Position numbers and translations under genes: made by a program. Of a stretch of 64,000 nt of DNA, positions 51,620 to 64,000 are shown piece by piece. Under the pieces are notes generated by a model. It saw nothing but the letters and a program-made list of their open reading frames with translations, was not told the DNA's origin and did no database searches. Source of the stretch: Micropterus salmoides (Eukaryota; Chordata; Actinopteri; Centrarchiformes; Centrarchidae); contig NW_024041262.1 of the NCBI RefSeq assembly GCF_014851395.1, forward strand, positions 15,181,671 through 15,245,670, read 5' to 3'. How positions within the stretch are numbered: position 1 is the stretch's first letter; each line of letters opens with the position of its first letter.

Positions 51620-52275
51620 GACAGGCAGAATCTTTAGCTATGCTGGCTCTAGAAATCATACAGATGACGTAGATGATGTAGACTGACCTTTGTGATCCCC
51701 TGACTTCTCTAGCAGCACCATGAGGTTGACATTGACAGTGTCTCAACAGCTGAGGCTAATTGGGAATTTCCTTCGTTTAGCAGGTATTTGGTTATAAACC
51801 AGCAGTTTGGACGAATTAAAATGTTGACACCTGATAAATGGGTTAGATTAAAAGTGAAAAGTTATTACTTAATTAATCATGTGGTGAACACAAATGTCTA
51901 TCAAATTTCATGGCAATTCATCCAATAGTTGTCAAAATATTTCACTAAAATTGAAAAAACGTCAACCTCATCGTGGCACTAGAGGAAAAGTCAGGGGATT
52001 ACCATGAGTCAGTAGGATTCATCCTCTGGGAACCATGAATATATAAATAAACAAATGTACAGTGAAAAAAAGAAACACTAAAAAGACACATTGTAGGAGC
52101 CTTAATGCAGTTTATCGATAAATAATTTAACTACTAAAACAGTAATTTACATGATTCATTTATGTAGAAGGAATAATTACAGTATCTACTTTTATTGCAA
52201 TACATCCATTAGTTGTTGAGATATTTCAGTTTGGACCAAGTACCAGGTCATTGTTCAGCCGATGGTCAGGGCTCT
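51620..52275 (-). repeat. Family B interspersed repeat interrupted by the 142-bp repeat
   Basis: CTAGCAGCACCATGAGGTTG, TTCATGGCAATTCATCCAAT and CATCCTCTGGGAACCATGAA precede the insertion. TTTATTGCAATACATCCATT and AGTTGTTGAGATATTTCAGT continue the family after 52189. The interruption shows the 137-bp segment arrived later. Confidence 0.65.
52053..52189 (+). repeat. 142-bp dispersed direct repeat, copy 2 (137 bp, insertion in family B)
   Basis: Nearly identical to 44413-44554. It separates AACCATGAATATATAAATAA from TTTTATTGCAATACATCC, which are contiguous parts of family B elsewhere, so this segment behaves like an insertion. No convincing inverted repeats or target duplication were found at its ends. 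Confidence 0.88.
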
Positions 52276-54779
52276 GTAATTGCTGGCTGCTTAAGTAAGT
52301 TAATCTTCACTACACCAACCTCATCATTTCATATACCTACATGCCCCTCAGTTTATTGAATTGCTGTCTCACTTTCAAGAATAAAGTGATGTCACCCATT
52401 GAAAACTTTTCAAAAATTACTTCATATCTTGTGAGCTGCAAGTTGTTCTCTCTTCCAGCTTCCTCCTACATTTGCTCTTGTATTGAATCCACTCTGCTCC
52501 TCCGCTCCACCAAGGACTCATCATCAAGGAGTTGCATTATATTCTACTCATAATAAGTACCTCTGGCTAAGACTTGCTAAATGTGGACAACACTACAGCC
52601 TATTCTTGCTTATTTAAACTGATCACTACATCTCCCATAATCTCCCATAAATTTGAAGAGGACACATACAGAAAAGTACTTTAAGAAGAAGAGGAAGAAG
52701 ACACGTTCAAAAGGGGAAAAATGCCACTTTCTGTTGAGGCCTTTTTGGAAGTTTGTTTTTCTCCCCCTGGGATGTTTTAAGTCGGACCTTGAACTTTGAT
52801 TTTGATTAAAGACATAACCTGAGTTGCCTGTTGATAACCCGTGGACTAAAGAATATAAGTATTTTTGTTTTGTTTTTCAGATATATTGCATTGCTCCTCC
52901 CTAGCCTGCCCTGGTGACCTCATCACATTACAATACTATACTTACTTACAATACAACACATTACCTATACACATAAAGATAACATGTAAAGCTGGAGGTC
53001 CTTTGTGGTCTTTAGCAATGGGGAAAATGGAACATATATCAGAACATTGTCCATGTAGGAGTCCAATGGTCTTTTTTTCTCTGTGTGGTCTCACATCTTA
53101 CACCCTCTGGGTGTTCATTTTTCCCCATACTTACTCACTTCAGCTGCTTTTCTTGCACCGATCCCCTCGACTAAATTGGAAGCATTTGACAGTGGCTGAA
53201 AAATTGTTGCTATTAATACACTAGAAACCTTTAGCTACTCTGTGTTGTTCCAAAGTATTACTTAGCCGTTGAGTGGAATGTCACTGAGCCAGGTGAGGAC
53301 ACGAGGGATAAGTGTTTGCCAAATATGTTTGCTCATTTCAGTTGGAGGCCACAGAGTTCACATTCTCTGTAGCATCAACAAATATTTCTTCCACCAAAGC
53401 AGAGGCTGAGGTCGCACCCAGCCTGCAAGCTTCTCTCCTAACTTTTCCTTCACAGGGCTGCAGCAGGTCTGTATCAGAGTTGTAAGTTGTAAGTAAGTTA
53501 TGTCCGCACAGTGAGCCAGCCAACAGGCTTATTATTTCTACAGTAACAATAACAGAGAACATGACTTTGAATGTGGATAATAAACTAGTATTTCATTCAC
53601 TACATTCAAAATTACACCACCCTACTGAGGATCATTATCCTTGAGTCTGACCAGCGATTATTAACTGCCACTAGCATGCGTGATCAAATTACTATGCAGG
53701 CGTTGTCATATACTGTATATATGCAGGATTGTTGCGACTCCATCTGTGTGGATGTCCTCTCCCCCCTGACTAGAGGCCTGCCCTGGTCTCGCCCCGGGCA
53801 TGTGGTGCGACCTTGGGCTCCCTGCATGGCAACATGGCAGTGATGCTGTGAAATGTCACTTTAGCGTGAGCTCACAGAAGCAGCAAGTTGCTGCAGGCCC
53901 TTATCCATGGTGATGGGAAGCAAATGGAGTCACAGTAAAAGGTCAGACTACAAGCCTCATGAATACAGTCTGGAACAGCTGTATTCATTTTAAATTTGAG
54001 GGGAATATATTCATATTATATATGATTTTTCAGAATGCTGAACTGTATTTCTGTCAGTGCGAAAATAATGGTAGCATGATCATTTTGATTCCAATGGGCT
54101 ACTGTTGGCTGTTTTTTCAAGAGCAAAGACAAGCAGAAAGTTAACCCTTCTGAAAAACCCTGTTGACAATACATTCTGTCACTATGCCAATTTAATAACG
54201 CAAATACGTGAATTTTGTAAGTTCCAATACAACATATACAATATATTACAGCTGGCTCCCTTTCAAAAACAATCGCTCAGATGATCCTCTGAACTGTGAA
54301 AGAGAATAGGTCAGGACTGATCACTCACAGAGAAAGAATACACTGCCAGCTACTGCGGTGTATTATGAGCCCATAGAGAAAGAAGACTTCTTTCCGAGGG
54401 GAAATATAGCTGTGTGTGGCATATGTGGCAATGAGACATTACATTAGATCCCCTGCAGCTTACATCCCAAGTCACTATGATGTAGTCAGTTTCTTAGGAA
54501 TGGAAGAGACAGTAAGCATATATTCAATAAAATAGAAACCATTACCTGTCAAAGCATTACCTTTCATTCACACAGAGCAGTACAGTGCTTCCTCTGCATA
54601 CTTGAAATCCATAACTTACATAACTTGTTGTGTTGATACATTTTTATTTCTTGATCTGTGTGACAAGCCAGTTGTCACCTTCATGTAGAGGCCAGTCAGT
54701 CCCATATTACTTTGACACACAAGGATGGCATTGTTGCTCTATGTTGGCTGGTCGGTCCATATTTTGTCAACAATTATTA
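52276..54779. other. Intergenic DNA, no feature recognised
   Basis: No gene, RNA or repeat family that I can support. Open frames at 52865-53224 (+) and 53338-53562 (-) lack recognisable domains and codon-like structure. Confidence 0.4.
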
Positions 54780-54895
54780 GATAGGTTGACTTTGAAACTG
54801 AGTACAGAAATTCATTGTCCCCAGAGGATGATTTGTTATAACTTCAGATATTTCATCTAGCACCAGCATCAGGTTTTAATTTGTCCAAAACTCAA
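54780..54895 (+). repeat. Family B fragment
   Basis: ATTCATTGTCCCCAGAGGAT, ATCTAGCACCAGCATCAGGT and AATTTGTCCAAAA match the central part of family B. Confidence 0.5.
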
Positions 54896-55249
54896 CCTTA
54901 GCTGTAGCACATATACTATATAACTATAAAATATGTTCTATTTCTCTGCTGTCGATTCAGTGTAGGCATTTTTTTAAAGTAAAAAGTTATATCTTACCCA
55001 ACAGAAGAAGCCGTTTCAAAGAGAAATGTTCTTGCCTGAGACAAAATGTTCAGAGCTGGAAACTACTGTGTTCTCTGGTCCAATGAAGTGAGATGTAGTG
55101 AGAAATATTCTTGCTAAGACAAAAGTATAATGAATCTAAGATTCCCCATTTATACACTTGACTTTTCTTAGCACAATAATTCAGGATCAAGGCCAAATAA
55201 CATTCAAATGAATAAGTTACATTAACAATGTTTCACCGCTCAGCAGAGC

Positions 55250-56053
55250 AAGTTTTTTTATTTCATCATCACACACGTACAACATAACAGTCACCCCTTT
55301 TAGTCCCTTCGTGACTCTCCTCCCCACTGTGGATTATTAGAACAATATTAATTTCACAACACTTCAGTATTATGTGGCGGGTGATTATTCAGTTTTCAAT
55401 ATTAAAAGCACTTGTGGTTTAAGAAAATTAGTGTCATCTCAGCCCACGAGTTTTTTTTTTTTTCCTGGCCAGATTTTCTTTTCAATTTGTCATGTGACGT
55501 GGAACAGAAGAGGTCATTCCCTGGCATTTACAAATGACTTGGAACTGCGTGCATCGTATTGTGCTTCATTTACTTAAACATTTAAAAGAGAGAATAGCAT
55601 TTCAAAACAGTAAACGACATAATAGAGTTCAAGACCAGCACTGTTCCTGCTGCTCCCTCCAAGGTAATTTTTCAAATGATTATTTTCTCCTTTAATATCT
55701 ATACTCACTTTTCTATAACACTTTTTGTGTTTCATTTGCTAACCAGCCTGTTTGTGTCCCGGACCATTTTTGTCCACTTGTTCAAGTAAAAGCGTTAAAG
55801 AAAAAATAGCTACAATAGCCACAACAATGACCTCCCCGGATGAAAACATGGTCACAGAGAAAAATAACAAGGAGAGTTTAGCTAAAGATGGACAAACAGT
55901 TTCTCAAAGAACTCCACAGAATAGCATTCGTTCTTTTTCATTATTTTCATTAAATTGTCCTTTATGCAGTGCAAAGATCTGACAAGAATTCACCAATAAA
56001 TTAAGTTCATGTACATCAGCACACATCGGTCAGGTTGCTGGTAGACTCTGGTC
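55250..56053 (-). other. rnd2: RND2 3'UTR (inferred)
   Basis: Downstream of the RND2 stop on the minus strand. A plus-strand TTTATT near 55257 would give AATAAA on the RND2 strand about 800 nt past the stop. The extent is inferred. A plus-strand open frame at 55752-55982 falls inside it. Confidence 0.35.
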
Positions 56054-59000
56054 CTACATGAGCACGCAGCTTTTGGCCCGGTCCTTTCTAATGGCAGGTG
56101 GGTGCTCATGAATCTCAGTCCGGGGCGGCTGCTGGGAGACCCGCTTGAGGCCGCGACGTGAGCCAGCACGTTTGAGCTGAGGCCGATGGATGCGGGACAC
56201 AGATGACAGGGTGGTGACATGGAAAACATCACGGACGCTGTTCTCTGAATACTTTGAGGTGCACTCTGCGTAGGCCACTGCACCGATCTGCTTTGCCAAA
56301 TTAGTGCCCTGAAAACACAGAAAAATACAGAATGTGGGTCTGTTTCTGGTCACCTGACAAATGCAAGTCCAATATTCACTCTCCATTTAAGCTCTGTTTT
56401 TGGTCTCCACCAACTCGTGAGTGAAATATCTGGCTCTTTGAACATGCTCCACTATGTTCACCAGCTAGTTGCTAGCCTTGTCTGTTTGTCATGTGGTGTG
56501 GGGTAGCTGCTGCTGCTGCAAGAAAGGTTGATGAGAATACTGAGACTGAACCAAAACAGTACATTTATGGGTGGTAAAACCAAAACAATGAGCTTAACAA
56601 CCTTAAAATGTTCCTCAAAGCAGAGGGGAAGTGCAGACACTAAGAGCAGCGCCTTATGTTGTGAGATCCGTTACTATAAAAAAGATTTGTGCAGCTTTAA
56701 AATTCAAACATTTATTTAGCCATATGCTTATGTTTGTAGTCCAAAAGCCGGTGACTCACCTAGAGAGCTGCTGAGAGATAGTACTTAAAGCTATGGCAAT
56801 GGCACATTATGTATGTGTGTGGGAGAAACAGAAAGGCCGTGTGGTGGAAAAATGCTTTTTGCATTCTTAAATGTCCTTAAACCATGTTGAGCCTCTAATA
56901 TACTGACAGATGCCTCATGTAATTCAATACAGTCTAAATTAAGCACAACATTACACTTGGTTTTTGAAAGCCATACAGTACTATGAGTGGATAAATGCAG
57001 TGGACTTTGCAACACAAGTTTATTATTATCACCATGTGTTACATGCTATTAGATTATCCTTCCAGTACCTTATCCTTTTGTGGACATCTGACCATTGGTC
57101 TTGGGCATGTAGTAAAAAATTTCCCTCTTAATAAAAGCCTACACTCTCAGAGGCATGATAGCTAGCTGGGGCATACATAAAGCTAAGATCCTCCACACAG
57201 CTATGAAATATTTAAGGTCTATCTGTGCAACTGTAAAACTTAAGCGTAAAAGCTCAGCTTATTCCCAGGAGTGTTTGGCACCATCTTAAATCTGGACTGG
57301 TTGAACTTACATGTATTGTGCATTCATTTTGCTTCCTTGTTCTCCAACAACACTGACTCTGTGCTTGGGTGTATTTTCTGATAATAAAGGGGGAACCTGG
57401 GCCTCATAACCAATCCTTCTTTACGTCTTAAAAATAGCTCTTCTACTCGGTTGCCTTCTGACTATCTCTGCTTAAAGTAGATAGGATAAGGACACGTTTT
57501 GTCAGTTTATTCATTCTTTCCTTTTGGAACGTGGATTCATCAACTTGTTTGGCAATGAAACATCTACACTGTGTGACAGCATAGGTGTTCAACCATCAGT
57601 CTTAGAGATATTCCATATTGAGGGAGTATCTAGCAGCAGGATGTTCCTCCTGTATGAAAAATATTCAAGACTTGAGCTACCAGGGAGGCTGCAATATTTT
57701 TGTAATAATGGAAATGTTCCAACACTTCAAGTCTCTATTTCGATGCCCTTAAGCCGATTACAGTAGTCGTCACACAGTTCATGTGTGGTTCATTCTGGTG
57801 AATGTACTTCCCCCTGGGGATCAAATCAAGTGGCTGAAATGTAAAGGTCCCTGTTTGTGGCTGTTTGCAGTGCAGCCCTTTGAATGGGGCCCATTAAGAC
57901 AAGCTCTATGGCTCCACTTTGAAGTACAACTATTTTTAACCTTTCCTCTATATGTTCCATTTTATTTCCTATTATATTGATCTAGTCTGACCACGGTGGA
58001 GTCAATTGTTTGACCACAGAAGTACTGTGTCTATTTTTTTCAAGATTAAGGGCTCTCTTGTAAAATACTATAAAGCCAAGAGACACACGATTTACCAAGA
58101 ATCTAGGTGTGATCTTCGACAGTGCTTTTAAATTTGAAAAACAGATTAGTTCTGTTGTAAAAGCCAGTTTCTTTCAGCTGAGATTGTTGGCTAAAATCAA
58201 GCCCTACCTGCCACGCAAAGACTTTGAAAGAGTAATCCATGTATTTATAACATCTTGACTAGACTGCTGTAATTCTTTGTATGTTGGAGTTGATCAGTCA
58301 TCTCTGCATCGGTTACAATTAGTCCAGAATGCAGCAGCTCGATTTCTAAGTGGAACTAAAAAGCGTGAGCACATTACCCCTGTTTTAGCCTCGCTCCACT
58401 GGCTTCCTGTCCGCTTTAGGATTGATTTGAAGATTTTATTGCTTGTCTTTAAAATTTTCAGAACTTTTACATGTACACACTCCAGTCAAAGCACTGAGGT
58501 CAGCCAGTCAGATGCTCCTTGATGTCCCCAGATCCAGGTTAAAAACTAAAGATGACTGAGCCTTTTCAGTAGCTGCTCCTAATCTTTGGAATACTTTACC
58601 TGTTGAAATAAGAATTGCCCGGACTGCTGACACTTTCAGATCCTTGCTAAAGACCCATGTCTATTTATTGACCTTCAAACATAGTGTGTATATTTGTTGT
58701 ATATTGTGAACCTGGAAAGCAATTTGGTCAACTAGGGTTGTTTTTATAACACTATATAAATAAACTTGAAACTTGAACTTGAACGATTCAGTCTCAGATG
58801 CACCAAAAGTGTTTTTCACTGTTGATTGTTCACACAGGCAAAAACAGGTAATTATGTAAAGTCAATTTTCAATGCAGCTAAATATGACAAATATAAGACA
58901 TGCTTTTGGTGCCTTTGGGATGATTACTTTTAGTGTTCTTCAGTTAGGACTGCACTAGAAAGTATTCATCCAGCCAAACAAGGTAAAAAGGGGCCTCACA

Positions 59001-62000
59001 GTGAGGATTTCAATCAGAGCGGATGGGACAGAAAGAAAGAGTTTCAACTGCTGTTACAGTCTCAGGAAAACATTTGGTGTGATCAAAGGTTTCTGTTAAT
59101 TTGGAGATAAATCACTTTATGCAGAAAAAACAATCTCAGATCTTGATGGACCAATTTTGAGGCCATTACTGACAGGAAAATGAGGGTGGTTACCTCTGCT
59201 TTGTCGGGGGTATGAGAAAATATTAATATGTTGACAAAAGGCTGCCAAGAAGTGGGAATTCAAATTTACATGAAAATAAGCTATTAAAATTCATGCATGC
59301 CACTGTTCATCGCTCCAAGACACAAACAAAACAATTGTATTATCGCACATCCTGCTGTTTGTCTCCTTCTTTGTTCAGTCCCATCTCTTTTATACTCCTT
59401 GTGTTTCCATATTTGTGGAAGTTATGATCTGAAGCAAATGTCATCTTCCGAATTCATTTTCAGAACTTTTGTTTGTGTGCACAAGGGAACAAAGTAATAG
59501 GTGTCATTTCTCTCGGATGATACAGTTAAATTTGTACGTAAATCAATAAATGAAAATTGCTGCAGCAGAAAATTGCAATGGACCATACATTTAAAACCAT
59601 ATGTCATGCATGTTCCAAATATTATAATGTTAAATAAATCAAATAAATGAATGCTCAATTATTCACATATGCAAAATTACTGTGGCGTAGTTCTGCTATG
59701 GTAGCAGGAACAGCAGTTGATGTCAAGCTAGGTTTGACAGTGTTGATGCTTGCAGATACTGGCTGGGCTTTTCATGGAAAAGAACACAACCAAGTAATTG
59801 ACAAGATGAGTGGCATATTCTCTGCACTTCTCACCTGTTCGTGGGTGACGGGAATGAGTCTGTGTTTGGAAAGCTCTCTCATGACGTTGAGGTCCGTCCT
59901 CATGTCCAACTTGCAGCCGACCAGCACCACTTTGGCATTGGGGCAGAACTCCTGCGTCTCTCCCTGCCACTGTGTATCAACAGACAAACACATGAGTGCA
60001 CAGGGCCATTACAAATCAAAACTGAAGATACTTAACGATGTGGTCAAAAGTATGTTGACACCAGAAAATTACCATCATATGTTGCTGTTGAGCATCTCAT
60101 TTCAAAACCAGGGGAATTAAACTGCTGCTTTAAAAGCTTCCACCCTTCATTGTATGTTGTAGCATTAAGATTTGCCTTAAGTGCAAACCCTGGAAAAACC
60201 CAGTTATGTGGGGTATGTAGGGGTGTGAAAAAGTTTTTGGCCATATAGTGTAGCTTTCAAAGTCTATATTTATTTAACTTTGCATATGAAATCTATTTAA
60301 CCTGGAAACAGTTTATTTCAAATTTCAATCAGGTCACAATTTATGATTAGGGTATCTGAACACTACCTGAAAATCTTGTTTTTGCTACACTTCTGTAGCA
60401 GTGATGTACAGGTGTACTCCAGGACCACTGTGACATCACTGGTGGGTGTGGTTATAGGTGCAACAGAGACATGCAACAGTTCTGTGTGGTCAGAGGTGAA
60501 TGCCCATCCTAAAATGGGCATTTGACAAAACTATATTCAGACATAAAACCTGGCCAGGACAGATGAGAAACAAATACCAAAACAATATAGAAGCTTTGTT
60601 AGCTAAAGCACAAGCTCACAACAGCACGATGCTCATGGTCATGAATGCTGGAAGACAGACAGAGAGACAGAGGCAGACAATACTCATTACAGACCACTGA
60701 CATGACTCAAACTATTAAATTCTTTCTCTCTATCGTTCTCTTTCTGTCTGCAACTCTAGTCATTATCTCCTCACACCATGGCACAGGCAACCACTTTGCA
60801 CAGTTGCTCCATTTGTTCTCCCTTACAAAGAGATCTTTTCTCCTGGATGCCTGTGTCGCTGCTGTTACGGGCTCCAGTGTGTTGTGCTGTTGTGCAGAGT
60901 GAGCTGTTGCCTTTCAATAGGCCCCTCCACTGAACAGTGTGCAACTGGTGAATAGCAGCAATTTAGATGAGTCACAAAGGGCCCATGGGAAGAGCAGCTT
61001 ATTGTTTGTGTTAATGTTAAGAATTGGTGAGAGTTTTGTCCCAGATAAAGAGTAGAATGCGGGCTGTCAGGTGGCTGTTGGATAACTTCAGCTGACAATT
61101 CAGTTTGAAAATATATGTGCAAACCAGGTAACTGCACTAAAAAAATCACATTTCAAAGCCACCAGGAAATGCTGTAGCTATGTTTGAATACACTGATGTC
61201 TTGTCCTCAGTTATATTTCTGGAAATTTAGATGGGAATGACCTGAGTCGGAGTTTACATTATATGGTTACACACATATTATACATGTTGGGTTTTTAAGG
61301 CTGATCCTTATATTTGTAGCCATGCTAGCATGAATTTTGTATACACATTCGTGGTTCCCAGACAGTGAATCATAATGACGTTGGTGGTTCTCTGACTTTT
61401 TAGCGCCAACATGAGGTTGACATTTATGGTTTTAAGTGAAATGCCTATTGAATAGGATTGCCATGAAATTTGGTACAGACATTCATGTTCCACTCAGGAT
61501 TAATTGTAATAACTTTGGTAAACCCTTAACTTTATCTAGCACCACCATCAGGTAAAATTACCTTTTATTCAATACTTTGGTTTCTGACTAATTAGTCATT
61601 TTGAGCATGATAGCATGCTGACATTAGCGTTGCGCCCACGTACAGTCTCACAGAGCTGCTAGCATAGCTGTAGACTCTTGGTCTGGTTTAGACTATCTTA
61701 AAATGTGATTGTTTTTAGGAAAAATATAATTGAAATTATGGATTTAGTGATCTTCACCACAATTACATATTATACATGGCAGTGTGGAGGAGGATTTGAA
61801 ATATGTGGACCATAAAGCAGCAGATGCAGGAATGCTGGCAGGTTGCTGGTCAGAAAGCTGAAAAGGTGAGAACATTTGGGTTTATGCTTTAAAAAAGGTG
61901 ATAGCTGGATAGAGACTGGGATAACATCTTTTGGTGGATAATGCTAGATGAGAGAGATATACAGACAATCTAACATTGGAGATTTGAATGAGCACTTGAA

Positions 62001-62867
62001 GAGAAATTGGACTGAAGAGAACAAAACATACAAAAAGGAAATAGGGAAGTAATGAAGAGTCAAGGGGTCTTTCTGTGACTAAGCAATGCTGAGAAAGAAT
62101 TGTCCCTCTAAAAGGAAAATTGGAGGGCACAAGAATTGGTTAGGCGGAAGGCTGTCAGAAATGGCAGAAGAAAGAGGGTTATGTACTGCAAGGGCACTAT
62201 TTGAGAATAGAAGCTTGCAGATGAAAAATAAGCTAAAAACACATGCCAAAATAAATGCACCGAAGACATGATGGCACATTGCCATACTTATGCACTTAAA
62301 GTAGATGGGATAAGGATAAGTTCCTTTGTTTTGTCTTTTTTTTAATACAGTCAGGTTTTGTCTCTAAACTTTGAATAGAGTGACCCCTCAACATGTCACT
62401 TTGGCATCCCGCGCATGCATTGTGAGATCACTTCATTCACCACTATTACTCAGGAACGTCTACTAGGTCATCTAATAAGGTCAAAGTTCAAGTTAGTTCT
62501 CAAGTGGACCCACTGAAGGTGTGAGAATTTGTCCACCATAAAAGATATGTGTTTTCTCTTGTATTGATGATGTCATTGATGAGTGACGGCACCAACTGCA
62601 GGAATGTCTGTGTCTGTGTGTGTCAGCTATCCCTTAAAGCTGCTCTGTTTTCTGCTGTCCTGAAAAGAGACTAACTGTTCCTCTAAAACAGCCTCAGCTA
62701 TGTTAGGAAAAAACTATTAAACAGATACATTCACACTTCTTTTAATGTGACACTGACCTTTTTCAGCACGCTGTCCAGTGTTTCAGGACGGCTAATGTCA
62801 AAGCAGATGAGTACTGCGTCAGAGTCAGGATAAGCCAACGGCCGCACATTGTCGTAGTAGGCTGAAC
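56054..62867 (-). CDS. rnd2: Rho family GTPase 2 (Rnd2), last three coding exons (5' end outside window)
   Basis: Atypical, constitutively GTP-bound Rho protein that antagonises RhoA-type signalling, known for roles in neuronal migration and branching. Exons in transcript order: 62758-62867, 59835-59969, 56054-56308; phases join exactly, giving 165 complete residues. Visible: GSAYYDNVRPLAYPDSDAV after the switch II glycine, with Ser where active Rho proteins have the catalytic Gln; VGCKLDMRTD guanine-specificity loop; AYAECTSKYSENSVRD; and a basic tail ending CVLM, a CAAX prenylation box. The tail RKDRAKSC followed by VLM, the ECTSKYSE segment and the BRCA1 neighbour favour RND2 over RND1/RND3. 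P-loop and switch I exons must lie beyond 64000. The large introns hold a LINE fragment (58.1 kb) and a Tc1-derived MITE (60.0 kb). Confidence 0.92.
56309..58075. other. RND2 intron, no feature recognised
   Basis: AT-rich intronic DNA between the two last RND2 exons. Short frames on both strands show no family resemblance. Confidence 0.4.
58080..58793 (+). mobile_element. 5'-truncated L2-type LINE, 3' part of the reverse transcriptase and 3' tail
   Basis: Plus-strand frames encode NLGVIFDSAFKFEKQISS, then FFQLRLLAKIKPYLP, LVQNAAARFLSGTKK and ASLHWLPVRFRIDLKILLL, the conserved C-terminal end of L2/CR1-like reverse transcriptases, broken by stops (e.g. TGA after VFITS near 58257). It ends with ATAAATAAACTTGAAAC and short CTTGAA repeats, a typical 3' terminus. 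It lies in an RND2 intron, antisense to RND2. Confidence 0.85.
60034..60250. mobile_element. Tc1/mariner-derived MITE, about 217 bp
   Basis: The left end ACGATGTGGTCAAAAGTATG faces the right end, whose reverse complement is CACTATATGGCCAAAAACTT. The right flank is TA (60251-60252); the left TA is eroded. There is no coding capacity. Located in an RND2 intron. Confidence 0.7.
61305..61690 (+). repeat. Family B interspersed repeat, copy near RND2
   Basis: GCCATGAAATTTGGTACAGA, ATCTAGCACCACCATCAGGT, AATACTTTGGTTTCTGACTA and CTCACAGAGCTGCTAGCATA follow the order of the other copies in the window. Confidence 0.65.
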
Positions 62868-64000
62868 CTGTGGGCGAAAAATAAACACAGTCATGACAAA
62901 TGTTTCCAGGTAGATTATATGCTATTTAGTTTTAACTTTAACTTTTTTTTTATCACAAAGTGAGCCGTTACAGAGCACCTTCAGCAGTAATAACTATGAT
63001 TAAATGTAATTACCATGAACTAAGCCACTCTGCAGATGACAATGAGTGGGTGTGATTCATTGCTTTCGAAGTGAACAGAAGGGCCTCGTTCACAACCCCT
63101 GGTCTGTGCGTCTGACAATCTTGAATAAGCCAATAGACAGACGTGTGACAATGATATAATGAATGGCTCACACAAAACGTCACCTGGTATTTCAGAGTGG
63201 CACGTTTTTTTGCCAGGGGCCCAGCCTGAATTGAGCATTGTGACCTGGGTAAGGGGACACATTCCTATCCAGAGGGGATAACATTCCCTCTCCATTTCCC
63301 TCATTGTCTCCAACACTACGTGCTTTTGTCACCACACACAGGGCTTTGGCAACTTCACAAAAATGTGTTGGACAGAAAATTCCCATATAACCCGACTGAA
63401 TCTGAGTCGCTGCCACACACATAGCTCAAACACAAAAACACACTTCATAATGATTCCGTGTCTCATTTGTCGTGGTTTTTTCAGCCCAACGTTTAATTTG
63501 AAAAATACTGAAGGAGACTCTTATTTCACAGGGTTTTATCCTGTGTAGCTGGATTAATTGTTCATTTAACTGGTATATGTCAAATATATGTTAACCCCCC
63601 CCATCAAAATACCTCTTAGAACAGGTATGTGTTCAAATTTCAGTTGGCAAAAACGTTTATTTCATTTGCAATCATGTGTAGAGGATATATAAGTTTATTA
63701 ATTTCACTTATGAGAAAGGTGAACAGTTCCAAATGACTGTGGATTTTGCAGACATGCTTGCTTAGACCAACTTTGCATATTTCATTTTAATCGTATGTAC
63801 AGTATAAGTATGTCATATTAGAAAAGCTAAAGTTGCTGCCATTTGACTTTTTCTTAATACCTTATTTTTGTATTTTTGACCATGTTTTATCACACGTTTA
63901 ACTGTGTGACTATTTACTTTCTGCTTGATGGCACAACGTTACAAAAGAGTCCAAGTTGTAAACAAATCCCCAGTTAAACTTTATTATTTATATAAAATGG
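62868..64000. other. RND2 intron (5' side), no exon seen
   Basis: No minus-strand open segment here encodes the P-loop or switch I of a Rho GTPase, so the next upstream RND2 exon lies beyond the window. Nothing else was recognised. Confidence 0.5.

Noticed and set aside
55752..55982. 76-codon plus-strand open frame ending in a CPLC motif
   Set aside because: It opens with TTG rather than ATG, lies antisense within the inferred RND2 3'UTR and has no identified family. Mentioned only as a side note in a finding.
56054..62867. Assignment of the Rho-like gene as RND1 or RND3
   Set aside because: The C-terminal basic tail, the ECTSKYSE segment and the BRCA1 neighbourhood fit RND2 better.

Overview
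This window is vertebrate nuclear DNA. Interrupted genes with GT-AG introns, dense non-autonomous transposons, Tc1/mariner and L2-type LINE remnants and a fish-type tRNA SINE all point to a teleost. An intact BRCA1 argues against a zebrafish-like cyprinid, since zebrafish is reported to lack brca1; a percomorph-type fish is my inference. There is no CRISPR array, operon, phage or prokaryotic system, and I found no convincing new biochemical system. The interest lies in gene architecture and nested repeats.

Layout: (1) 973-9476, + strand: the 3' 17 coding exons of a Tousled-like kinase, best matched to TLK2, with 3'UTR to about 10.5 kb. (2) 11309-16364, - strand: a complete 11-exon BECN1 (Beclin 1, 447 aa), tail-to-tail with TLK2. 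(3) 16.4-19.5 kb: the BECN1 promoter, a repeat block and a ~60-bp-period minisatellite. (4) 20597-42971, + strand: a complete 20-coding-exon BRCA1 (1380 aa, RING to tandem BRCT), whose introns hold a dead Tc1 element, fold-back elements, an L2 fragment and a hAT-type element split by a SINE tail. (5) 43-56 kb: intergenic DNA made largely of degenerate interspersed repeats, including a 142-bp sequence present twice and a long-armed palindromic element. (6) 56054-62867, - strand: the last three coding exons of RND2, convergent with BRCA1; its 5' exons lie beyond the window.

The genes are not a pathway cluster. TLK2 acts in chromatin assembly and checkpoint recovery, BECN1 in autophagy, BRCA1 in homologous recombination and ubiquitination, and RND2 in actin and neuronal migration signalling. 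BECN1, BRCA1 and RND2 lie close together on human 17q21, and the convergent BRCA1/RND2 arrangement is the same there. TLK2 is at 17q23 in human, so its place beside BECN1 marks a rearrangement between the lineages. For all three largest genes the exon phases close exactly: 1865 nt (2 + 621 codons) for partial TLK2, 1344 nt for BECN1 and 4143 nt for BRCA1. I take this as strong internal support for the models. All homology calls were made by eye, without database searches.
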